DNA of 21,537 nucleotides from a virus, in IMG/VR virus record IMGVR_UViG_3300009605_000186, positions 1 to 21,537 of that record. One strand, given 5' to 3'. Positions 1-5,098 of the stretch are shown in pieces. Position 1 is the first letter of the stretch; every line of letters begins with the position of its first letter. The notes below the pieces were generated by a model, which had not been told where the DNA came from, searched no databases, and was given only the letters and a program-made list of their open reading frames with translations. The position numbers and the translations under genes were made by a program.

Positions 1-386
1 GATTGTCTAAGGCCCGCGCCTGCTATAACTATTTTAACACCCTGATTAAGTAATGCCCTAAGAATAGTATATACTGCGAGCATGGTTGTTTTAGCCCCAC
101 CTCTAGCCGCCAAAATCATAGGAAGTCTCTTGGTCCACAGAATTTTTAATATTGACATTTGATATGGAAATAGGTCCATATTTAAAAGGTGTTTTGTAGG
201 AAACTGTAGATAGTTTTCGTTCATACAAAGATTAATAATATCTTGAGGAACGTCTTTGTACTTTGTGGAAACAGAAAGGGGATTACTAACCTCTAAATTA
301 TAAGTATCTCCTATTTCCAGATAACTATTTTCTAGAAATTCACTTTTGTGTTCTTCCGTCCAGTGGTTTTGAAACTCACTCGTCAT
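1..386 (-). CDS. terL: Terminase large subunit, N-terminal part (truncated by window edge)
   Basis: This is the ATPase half of the DNA-packaging motor that drives phage DNA through the portal into the prohead. Only the first 128 codons lie in the window. Visible features are an adenine-binding-type FPYQ at residues 73-76, a Walker A P-loop AARGGAKTT at 93-101, and a following beta-strand/turn (VIAGAG, 120-125) like the segment after Walker A in TerL proteins. Walker B and the C-terminal nuclease domain would lie off the left edge. The ATG at 386-384 is preceded by GGAGG 9 bases upstream and overlaps the end of the ERCC4-nuclease gene by 11 bases, so the two are translationally linked. It is the last visible gene of a six-gene minus-strand operon and points away from the portal and capsid genes, whereas TerL is usually co-directional with portal. 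Family assignment is strong; the remainder is unseen. Confidence 0.9.
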   Translation of the reverse strand, partial: MTSEFQNHWTEEHKSEFLENSYLEIGDTYNLEVSNPLSVSTKYKDVPQDIINLCMNENYLQFPTKHLLNMDLFPYQMSILKILWTKRLPMILAARGGAKTTMLAVYTILRALLNQGVKIVIAGAGLRQ

Positions 387-939
387 CTAACGAATCCTCC
401 ATTTTGGTAGCATGCTTAAAGAAGTTAAGGGCAAACCTTTCTCCCATAGATCTACTGCTAGCAAAAAACACAGGAACTCCGTAGTCTATATATATTTCAG
501 AGATTCTTTTGATAATAAATTCTGGCGGCAAATTAAAATAACCCCTTCTTTTGCCTCGGCTAGAGTTATATCTAGCGTAAGCTTTACTCATATCATCCTC
601 TACTATTATGGCGGGTCTTTCAAATTCAGAAAGCTTCTCAAGTTCTCTCTTAAATCTTTTCCAGTTGTGTCCTATGTTTCCTAGGAACTCTTCCATTTTA
701 GCTTTTCTCTCTATTATTACACTAAAATCTTGCTCAGGAAACTCCAGCCCCAGTAAGCAATAATCACCGGCATCTAATTTATCGTGATAAATATTATTTA
801 TATTCATTCCCGAAGGAACGCTTTTAAATTCCCAAGGCCTTTTTTCTCTAGTATCAATAATAATATTTACGTCTAGGATATTTTTTTGCTCGCTTTTTTC
901 TGGATGTCTTTTTATGTTTTCCGTTTTGGAATGAGACAT
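376..939 (-). CDS. ERCC4/XPF-type nuclease-domain protein
   Basis: A 187-residue protein with the ERCC4 (XPF/MUS81) nuclease signature: IIDTREKRPW at residues 27-36, GDY at 58-60, and IIERK at 75-79 followed by an acidic residue at 83. These residues bind the divalent metal in this family. In eukaryotes and archaea the fold cuts branched or flap DNA next to a helix-hairpin-helix domain. Here there is no room for such a domain, so this is a minimal stand-alone nuclease. After the signature come a basic helix (WKRFKREL) and a hydrophobic strand ending in VEDD. The start at 939 is supported by a GGAGGGAT ribosome site just upstream, although it lies 86 bases inside the HNH gene. The next Met (residue 45) would remove the catalytic Asp29. 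Position directly before TerL suggests resolving replicated DNA before packaging, or recombination; that role is an inference. Confidence 0.8.
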   Translation of the reverse strand: MSHSKTENIKRHPEKSEQKNILDVNIIIDTREKRPWEFKSVPSGMNINNIYHDKLDAGDYCLLGLEFPEQDFSVIIERKAKMEEFLGNIGHNWKRFKRELEKLSEFERPAIIVEDDMSKAYARYNSSRGKRRGYFNLPPEFIIKRISEIYIDYGVPVFFASSRSMGERFALNFFKHATKMEDSLDDE

Positions 940-1288
940 TTGATCCCTCCGACTGTCTAATAGTCCTATTGTTTCTTGATGCTATTGTCTGTAGCATATC
1001 CTCATACTTTTCTTCTTTGCCAGTTATTTTTTTGTGACATTCTTGACAAAGAGTAATACCGTTTAAAGGCTCGGTTCTTAACCCTTTATTGGAACTGTAT
1101 TTTCTTATATGGTGTACCTCTAGCCTTCTTTTTTTGTCGCATCCAGGATACTGGCAACAAAAAGAATCTCTCACTAAGACCGATCTCCTAAACCTATTAT
1201 AGGAGGGGTTTGTCAGACGAGAGTATACTTTCCTTTTCCTTGATAACGAACGTCCTTTATTCTTAGAAAAATCTCTCTTTCGAGGCAT
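854..1288 (-). CDS. HNH endonuclease next to terminase
   Basis: A 144-residue HNH-family nuclease. The zinc-binding Cys pairs are C45/C50 and C81/C84. The core has the HH pair at 59-60 (VHHIRKY), Asn76 in LNGITLC, and His85 in CQECHKKI. Both ends are strongly basic. HNH genes beside terL are common in cos-type phages, and HK97 gp74 is known to act with terminase in genome cutting, so a packaging role is the best guess. A homing endonuclease is the alternative, but the tight overlaps on both sides do not look like a recent insertion. Its start lies 26 bases inside gmd and has no clear Shine-Dalgarno, so it may depend on translational coupling. Its last ~28 codons, a Lys/Arg-rich tail, overlap the ERCC4 gene by 86 bases. 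Confidence 0.85.
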   Translation of the reverse strand: MPRKRDFSKNKGRSLSRKRKVYSRLTNPSYNRFRRSVLVRDSFCCQYPGCDKKRRLEVHHIRKYSSNKGLRTEPLNGITLCQECHKKITGKEEKYEDMLQTIASRNNRTIRQSEGSNVSFQNGKHKKTSRKKRAKKYPRRKYYY

Positions 1289-2273
1289 CCATAGTATTAT
1301 ACACTACACCAGATAATGTTTCCAGATCGCTCTCATACATCTCCTTGAGGAGACTCTTCCAATCATAAGAGGTGGTCCAGTTGAGAACTTTTTTAGCCTT
1401 GCTAGCGTCTCCGCATAAATACGGAACTTCTGCTGGTCTCATATATTTCTCGTTTATCTCGTAGACGTTATCAAAATCTAAATCAGCCAATCCGCAAACG
1501 TATTGTATGGCCTCTTTTACTGTGGCCGTTTTTCCTGTTGCTATAACAAAATCGTCTGGAGTGTCTTGCTGTAACATTAGGTGCATAGCCTCAACATAAT
1601 CACGAGCATGACCCCAGTCTCTAACAGCGTCTATATTGCCCATTTTTAATTTATCTTTTAATCCTAATTTTATACCGGCTATACCATCAGTTATTTTTCT
1701 TGTAACAAATTCTTTTCCTCGTCTTGGGCTTTCATGATTAAACAGGATTCCGCAACAGCCAAAAATCCCATAAGCTTCCCTATAAATGTTTACCATATTA
1801 TGTGCGTATAGTTTGGCTGCACCATAAGGACTTCTTGGAACAAACAAAGATTCTTCATTCAGGATCGTTCCATCTTCCACCTTTCCATACAGCTCTGAAG
1901 TAGACGCTTGATAAAATTTTGTCTTTGGTGAATGTTGTCGTATTGCCTCAAGCACTGCTGCTATAGCATATCCGTCTGTCATTACTGTAGTAAGAGGTTC
2001 CTTAAAACTTTGACCAACATGTGACATGGCAGCTAAATTATAATATTCATCTGGCTGTATAGAGTGAACCAAATCAGTTACTCCACTAGCATCACAAATA
2101 TCCATTGTGACACTGTGAAAGCTAGAATTACTTTCACAGAAATTCATAAAATTATTTTCTCTAGTACAACGGCGCTGTACTCCATATACCTCATACCCCT
2201 TGCCCAACAAAGACTCGCATAAATACGAGGCATCTTGTCCTGGACAACCTGTAACAATAGCTTTTTTATTCAT
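1263..2273 (-). CDS. gmd: GDP-mannose 4,6-dehydratase
   Basis: A 336-residue short-chain dehydrogenase/reductase of extended type. It converts GDP-mannose to GDP-4-keto-6-deoxymannose, the branch point to GDP-fucose, GDP-rhamnose, perosamine and colitose. Visible motifs are the NADP-binding TGCPGQDASYL (8-18), YNLAAMSHVG (78-87), STSELYG (124-130) with the catalytic Thr125/Glu127, YGAAK (150-154) with catalytic Tyr150/Lys154, NHESPRRG (179-186), RDWGHARDYVEAM, and RPAEVPYLCGD near the end. Length is normal for the family and all key residues are present, so it should be active. The ATG has a strong AAAGGAGAA site 6 bases upstream and overlaps the preceding gene by 8 bases. It is an auxiliary metabolic gene inside a packaging/transcription operon. 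No reductase or glycosyltransferase partner is in the window, so the final sugar is unknown. Confidence 0.95.
   Translation of the reverse strand: MNKKAIVTGCPGQDASYLCESLLGKGYEVYGVQRRCTRENNFMNFCESNSSFHSVTMDICDASGVTDLVHSIQPDEYYNLAAMSHVGQSFKEPLTTVMTDGYAIAAVLEAIRQHSPKTKFYQASTSELYGKVEDGTILNEESLFVPRSPYGAAKLYAHNMVNIYREAYGIFGCCGILFNHESPRRGKEFVTRKITDGIAGIKLGLKDKLKMGNIDAVRDWGHARDYVEAMHLMLQQDTPDDFVIATGKTATVKEAIQYVCGLADLDFDNVYEINEKYMRPAEVPYLCGDASKAKKVLNWTTSYDWKSLLKEMYESDLETLSGVVYNTMDASKERFF
1296..1305 (-). promoter_or_regulatory. Promoter-like AGTGTATAAT inside the end of gmd
   Basis: Reading leftward on the minus strand this is AGTGTATAAT followed by A, a perfect match to the motif found upstream of several plus-strand genes. 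It lies in the last codons of gmd (Val-Tyr-Asn). The HNH start is only 13 bases downstream of the first T of TATAAT, so a transcript from here would be nearly leaderless for HNH, but it could carry the ERCC4 and TerL genes. A coding coincidence is possible. Confidence 0.35.
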
Positions 2274-3117
2274 CGTTTTCTCCTTTTTGTTTTTCCATTA
2301 ATTCAATTGTTTCTGAATCCAATAACTGAGGGGCTATCTCTCCGTCCATATATTGTACAGATTGCCTCATCTTTTTTTCATTATTATCCGCAGCCATTCT
2401 AAGAAGCTCAGCCTTTCTCCCCTCCTTCTGCCTAACAGACCGATTCTCAAATTCCTTACATAACATAAAGAATGTTTCAGCCCCAACCTTACCTCTCTCT
2501 TCCCTTTGCCGCCTAGTGACGTTCAAAGACTCACTCATCTTAGTTATTTTGTCCAGCAGCTCCTTATATTCTTTATTAAGATCAATCATTCTAACGCTGG
2601 CTGAATATATTTTTTCATATATTGCGGATTCTTCTGGGTCTTGTAGATCTAAATCCTTAAGGTCTCTAATGCCACTTTCGTCCATAAGGGAGTCTCTCAG
2701 CAATACAGAAGATTGATAATCCTTCTGGTTCTTATCCATTCTTAATTTTAAAATAATAATGTGTTCTATTGTATTTTCTTCTGTGTGAGTTAGGTCGTCT
2801 AGCTGCATGTGATATGCAACCCATTCATATACTAGGGTTTCCCAATCTTCATCTCCCAATTCTCTTCGAAGTCTCTTTCCTCTTACAGAAGACATTAAAG
2901 AATTTTTATAGTACCTTTCAAGATCGGTATCGTTAGGATTATCTTCATCTAAATTTAGATTTGCTTTTACGCCTCTTTTCATTAACCCCATTTTCTTTCT
3001 GGACCTCTCAATAGTTCTAACAGTACAACCAAGAACATCAGCGATTTCGCTATCTGTTTTTCTCAAATAGTTTTCCCTTATATATTTGTGGTCAGTTTTT
3101 GTTAGCTTCTTCGCCAT
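2266..3117 (-). CDS. HTH-domain protein, possible terminase small subunit
   Basis: A 283-residue protein. The first ~50 residues form a helix-turn-helix/Myb-like domain (DSEIADVLGCTVRTIERSRK, about 22-41, then KMGLMKR). The rest is mostly helical and charged, with a coiled-coil-like stretch around residues 165-200 and an acidic C-terminus. Nothing catalytic is visible. DNA-binding N-terminus, helical body and membership of the terL operon fit a terminase small subunit, which recognises the packaging site. However, it is longer than most TerS proteins and four genes separate it from terL. A transcription regulator is the alternative. Start ATG 3117 has AGGA about 7 bases upstream and lies 26 bases inside the sigma-like gene. 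Its HTH resembles the stand-alone HTH protein at 3793-3993. Confidence 0.5.
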   Translation of the reverse strand: MAKKLTKTDHKYIRENYLRKTDSEIADVLGCTVRTIERSRKKMGLMKRGVKANLNLDEDNPNDTDLERYYKNSLMSSVRGKRLRRELGDEDWETLVYEWVAYHMQLDDLTHTEENTIEHIIILKLRMDKNQKDYQSSVLLRDSLMDESGIRDLKDLDLQDPEESAIYEKIYSASVRMIDLNKEYKELLDKITKMSESLNVTRRQREERGKVGAETFFMLCKEFENRSVRQKEGRKAELLRMAADNNEKKMRQSVQYMDGEIAPQLLDSETIELMEKQKGENDE

Positions 3118-3712
3118 TATTCATCCTATTCCACTCTACCATTATGTCTTGAATTTCCTTTAATAATTTGCCCTTATAATAAGAGGAAACGTTTTCGTCA
3201 TTTAAACAATCGTGATAAACATCTTTTAATTGCTCAGAAAGATTACTTTCAATAAAATCTACCAGCTCCCCATACTCTAGGGATTTTAGTTGAATGTCCC
3301 CCTTTATATATGCCGAGGTCTCATTCGTAGTATTGATGGAATCCAACTCTAAACAGTTGGCTAAATTTACACGAGACTCCTTATGTTTTTCGTTAACACT
3401 AGTATAATTATCTCTATAATAATTTGCTAGTCTGTTTTTAATTACTCTATTCAGCCACCTTTCCAAAGAGTTAATTGGAGAGGTTCCTATGCCTTTCTCG
3501 GGTTCGTAGTGTTTTATTTGTTGGAGACATATTAGCTTTGCCTGAGACTCTATATCGTCTTCAGTAAAATAAGCAAACTTTTTTCCCCTATGCATCTTTG
3601 ATACATATTCAATAACATTTACAATGTCTTCTTCTGTTACTTTATCTGTAAAGGATTTATTCATAGTTTTTACGAGAGCCTTCACCGGATTATCTTTATT
3701 TTCTTTAGGCAA
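3092..3712 (-). CDS. Sigma-factor-like protein (candidate late sigma, T4 gp55-like)
   Basis: A 206-residue protein. Residues ~46-103 look like sigma-70 region 2: an acidic helix start (FTEDDIESQAKLICLQQIKHY), the turn EPEKG at 70-74, then RWLNRVIKNRLANYYRDNY (85-103), like the core-binding and -10-reading helices. The C-terminal ~60 residues are helical (LSEQLKDVYHDCL), possibly a shortened region 4 or a clamp/flap-binding tail. Length is close to T4 gp55, the late sigma that reads only a -10-type element. Established knowledge: phage late sigmas direct host RNA polymerase to structural genes. Inference: this one reads the GTGTATAAT motif described here. The start is TTG (3712-3710), with TAAGGA ~8 bases upstream; the next Met, residue 17, lacks such a site. 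It heads the minus-strand operon behind a TATAAT element. Confidence 0.6.
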   Translation of the reverse strand: MPKENKDNPVKALVKTMNKSFTDKVTEEDIVNVIEYVSKMHRGKKFAYFTEDDIESQAKLICLQQIKHYEPEKGIGTSPINSLERWLNRVIKNRLANYYRDNYTSVNEKHKESRVNLANCLELDSINTTNETSAYIKGDIQLKSLEYGELVDFIESNLSEQLKDVYHDCLNDENVSSYYKGKLLKEIQDIMVEWNRMNNGEEANKN

Positions 3713-3736
3713 ATTAAAATCCTTATTTCTGAATAT

Positions 3737-3745
3737 ATTATACCC
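3737..3745 (-). promoter_or_regulatory. Promoter-like GGGTATAAT for the minus-strand operon
   Basis: On the minus strand this reads GGGTATAAT followed by ATATTC. The first T of TATAAT is 30 bases before the TTG of the sigma-like gene. The same GGGTATAATA occurs before the gene at 9714. No -35 hexamer is visible upstream. It sits back to back with the plus-strand element at 3751-3761. Confidence 0.55.
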
Positions 3746-3750
3746 GTTTT

Positions 3751-3761
3751 TAGTGTATGAT
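3751..3761 (+). promoter_or_regulatory. Promoter-like TAGTGTATGAT for the plus-strand HTH gene
   Basis: A one-base variant (TATGAT for TATAAT) of the recurring element, preceded by a T run as at 11383-11390 and 19214-19219. The first T of TATGAT lies 37 bases before the GTG start at 3793, within the 30-46 base range seen elsewhere. The ATG at 3757 lies inside this hexamer, so it is unlikely to be a start codon. Confidence 0.5.
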
Positions 3762-3792
3762 TATATCATTAAGGACATTTAGGGGTAATAAA

Positions 3793-3993
3793 GTGGAACA
3801 AACAATAAAAAGAACTAAAGCTAGGTGGACGGAAGAAGAGAAGTTTTTTCTTAAACAGAATGCTGGTACTATGAGAGACGTTGATGTTGCGGAGAGATTA
3901 GATAAGACTGTTAAGGCCATCAGGGAAATGAGAAGAAGGCTTGGTATTATCAAGAAATCTGGACGAGGAATTGTTGCTCTGCGGGATTCTTAG
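3793..3993 (+). CDS. Small Myb/HTH-type DNA-binding protein
   Basis: A 66-residue basic protein made almost entirely of one Myb/SANT-like helix-turn-helix unit. It has an opening WTEEEKFFL, a middle helix around VDVAERLDKTV, and the recognition-type KAIREMRRRLGI. It resembles the N-terminal domain of the 283-residue minus-strand protein at 2266-3117. GTG at 3793 is chosen because AGGGG lies 8 bases upstream and the earlier in-frame ATG (3757) falls inside the promoter-like hexamer. As the first plus-strand gene at a divergent promoter region, it may regulate either arm; that is an inference. A packaging-site-binding role is the alternative. Confidence 0.65.
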   Translation: MEQTIKRTKARWTEEEKFFLKQNAGTMRDVDVAERLDKTVKAIREMRRRLGIIKKSGRGIVALRDS

Positions 3994-3998
3994 AAAAA

Positions 3999-4008
3999 AG
4001 TGTATAAT
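3999..4008 (+). promoter_or_regulatory. Promoter-like AGTGTATAAT
   Basis: A full match to the recurring motif, in the 39-base gap between the small HTH gene and the next start. The first T of TATAAT is 30 bases upstream of ATG 4033. No -35-like sequence is seen at the expected distance. Confidence 0.6.
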
Positions 4009-4032
4009 CTGTAAGTATATGGGAACAATACA

Positions 4033-4380
4033 ATGAGTGAATTTCAAAAGATTTTAGAAAATTTGGCAAAAACCTCTAAGGGTTTTAAGAGAGCATTGGC
4101 TGCAGAGCATGATTTTGAGGGTTTTCCTACAGAGGGGCCTCCTTCTGGGGAACCAGCAGAATATAATCTTACTCTAGATGAGGTAGTCGAAAGGCTAGAA
4201 GGCTTTATTGATGATTGGACAGATACAGAACATCAATATTATACGGACGTAGAGCTGCTTTTGGATGAAATCCAAGGTGGTGAGGCTGAGATTCCTATGG
4301 ATATTGAGGGCCTTGAGATACCCGGAGGCGCCGGATACGGTAGACGTAAACGCTGCGGCTGCGGCAAAAAAAAACACTAA
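4033..4380 (+). CDS. Unknown 115-residue protein, likely N-terminal part of a frameshift product
   Basis: I do not recognise this protein. The N-terminal half is helical (SEFQKILENLAKTSKGFKRA), followed by a Pro/Gly-rich turn, an acidic helical region, and a short basic Cys tail GRRKRCGCGKKKH. The ATG has GGGA ~8 bases upstream and a promoter-like element 30 bases upstream. The stop comes directly after a run of nine A (4366-4374) coding for Lys-Lys-Lys. In the -1 frame the reading stays open through this stop for 200 more codons (entry 4374-4976). It lies just before portal, a spot often used for small head or packaging genes, but no function can be assigned. Confidence 0.7.
   Translation: MSEFQKILENLAKTSKGFKRALAAEHDFEGFPTEGPPSGEPAEYNLTLDEVVERLEGFIDDWTDTEHQYYTDVELLLDEIQGGEAEIPMDIEGLEIPGGAGYGRRKRCGCGKKKH
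4366..4374 (+). other. Nine-A slippery run: candidate -1 frameshift site
   Basis: The zero-frame codons GGC-AAA-AAA-AAA-CAC-TAA carry a nine-A homopolymer two codons before the stop. One -1 slip by the Lys tRNAs, or one extra A added by RNA polymerase, moves translation into the open frame that continues to 4976. No strong stimulatory stem-loop or upstream Shine-Dalgarno is visible. A one-base homopolymer undercount in sequencing would look the same. Confidence 0.5.
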
Positions 4381-4976
4381 AGAAAATTTTCAACCGCATA
4401 GTTGGGGAAACTCCTATACCTGTAAAAAACCCTACAGAACAAGAAATCACCCAAGAATTAATTTGTTCAATGGATTCGGAATGTCCGCCCGATTATCGTT
4501 GTGAAGATGGACGGTGCATAGACAATAATGAGATAATATGGACATTTGGTAAATGCTGTGAAAGCGTTGTTCCGTTTCAATGGTGGCTTGATAGGCCAGG
4601 ACCAAATTCTATGATGGGCGATTGTGATAAAGGTGGAGCTTTATGGACAGCCCCTCCTGAAATCGGGGGGACCTGTATAGACAATAAAGTATGCAGCGAC
4701 GCTTATCGTCCGTTCGATAGATTATTTCCAGATAGAAGCTGTGGGGGGGATAATCCTGTTTCGTATGATGGTGGAGGACCACTAGGTATTGTCACCAATT
4801 GGATGAGTGCTTGCAATGCGCACGTTTACGAAGAAGGTAATGGCCCCAATAATCAAGGTGACCATGGCAAATGCCGGTTGGCTCCGCTTTGTCAAGATGC
4901 TGTCAACGCAATGGCTGCGGCTGGACATTATTCTAAGATAAGCTGTGGGCTTGATCCTATAGTCAGTCCACAATAG
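4374..4976 (+). CDS. Cysteine-rich protein, probably expressed as -1 frameshift extension of the 4033 gene
   Basis: This frame is open from 4350 to the TAG at 4974-4976. It has no Shine-Dalgarno-supported start: the first ATG (4470) has none, and it would cut off the first Cys of a repeated-looking C-x5-C-x5-C-x4-C unit (CSMDSEC, then YRCEDGRC). Read from the slip point it gives about 200 residues with 14 Cys, plus several Trp and Gly-rich segments. This suggests a disulfide- or metal-stabilised fold, unusual for a phage protein made in the cytoplasm. Such Cys-Asp-Gly-Cys units occur in extracellular proteins, so a virion-surface role is possible. The fused product would be about 314 residues. 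A separate non-ATG start (for example ATT 4386) is the alternative. A terminator follows at 5016. Confidence 0.6.
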   Translation, partial: TLKKIFNRIVGETPIPVKNPTEQEITQELICSMDSECPPDYRCEDGRCIDNNEIIWTFGKCCESVVPFQWWLDRPGPNSMMGDCDKGGALWTAPPEIGGTCIDNKVCSDAYRPFDRLFPDRSCGGDNPVSYDGGGPLGIVTNWMSACNAHVYEEGNGPNNQGDHGKCRLAPLCQDAVNAMAAAGHYSKISCGLDPIVSPQ

Positions 4977-5015
4977 TGCGTTAACGGAGTGTGATACGAA
5001 TAGTTTATATTAACA

Positions 5016-5040
5016 GCGGCCACTTATTGTGGTCGCTTTT
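5016..5040 (+). terminator. Rho-independent terminator before portal
   Basis: An 8-bp stem GCGGCCAC / GTGGTCGC (one G-T pair) with a TTATT loop is followed by TTTT. It lies 40 bases after the Cys-rich ORF and upstream of the portal promoter-like element, so it separates these transcripts. Confidence 0.8.
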
Positions 5041-5052
5041 AAATTATTGTAT

Positions 5053-5067
5053 GTGTATGACTATAAT
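5053..5067 (+). promoter_or_regulatory. Promoter-like element for portal (variant)
   Basis: GTGTATGAC is immediately followed by TATAATAGG. The TATAAT (5062-5067) is 37 bases before the portal ATG, matching the spacing of the other elements, but the GTG prefix is attached to the preceding TATGAC. Either hexamer could be used, so this is a weaker match. Confidence 0.4.
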
Positions 5068-5098
5068 AGGAATGGAGTACCATTGGAATTAAACTATT

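Noticed and set aside
412-684. 90-codon plus-strand ORF
   Set aside because: Lies antisense within the ERCC4 nuclease gene, which has clear motifs and a ribosome site; no such support here.
854-1288. Recent homing endonuclease insertion
   Set aside because: Not inside an intron or split gene, and locked by overlaps with both neighbours; fits a terminase-associated HNH better.
3400-3425. Plus-strand TATAAT copies inside the sigma-like gene
   Set aside because: Bare TATAAT is common in AT-rich DNA; no GTG prefix, and no plus-strand gene follows.
3757-3792. ATG 3757 as start of the small HTH gene
   Set aside because: The ATG is inside the promoter-like TATGAT; GTG 3793 has a ribosome site.
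4470-4472. ATG 4470 as start of the Cys-rich gene
   Set aside because: No ribosome site, and it drops the first Cys of the conserved-looking unit while the frame is open upstream.
4265-4504. 79-codon plus-strand ORF across the A run
   Set aside because: Third frame over the junction; composition is not protein-like and it conflicts with the two supported frames.
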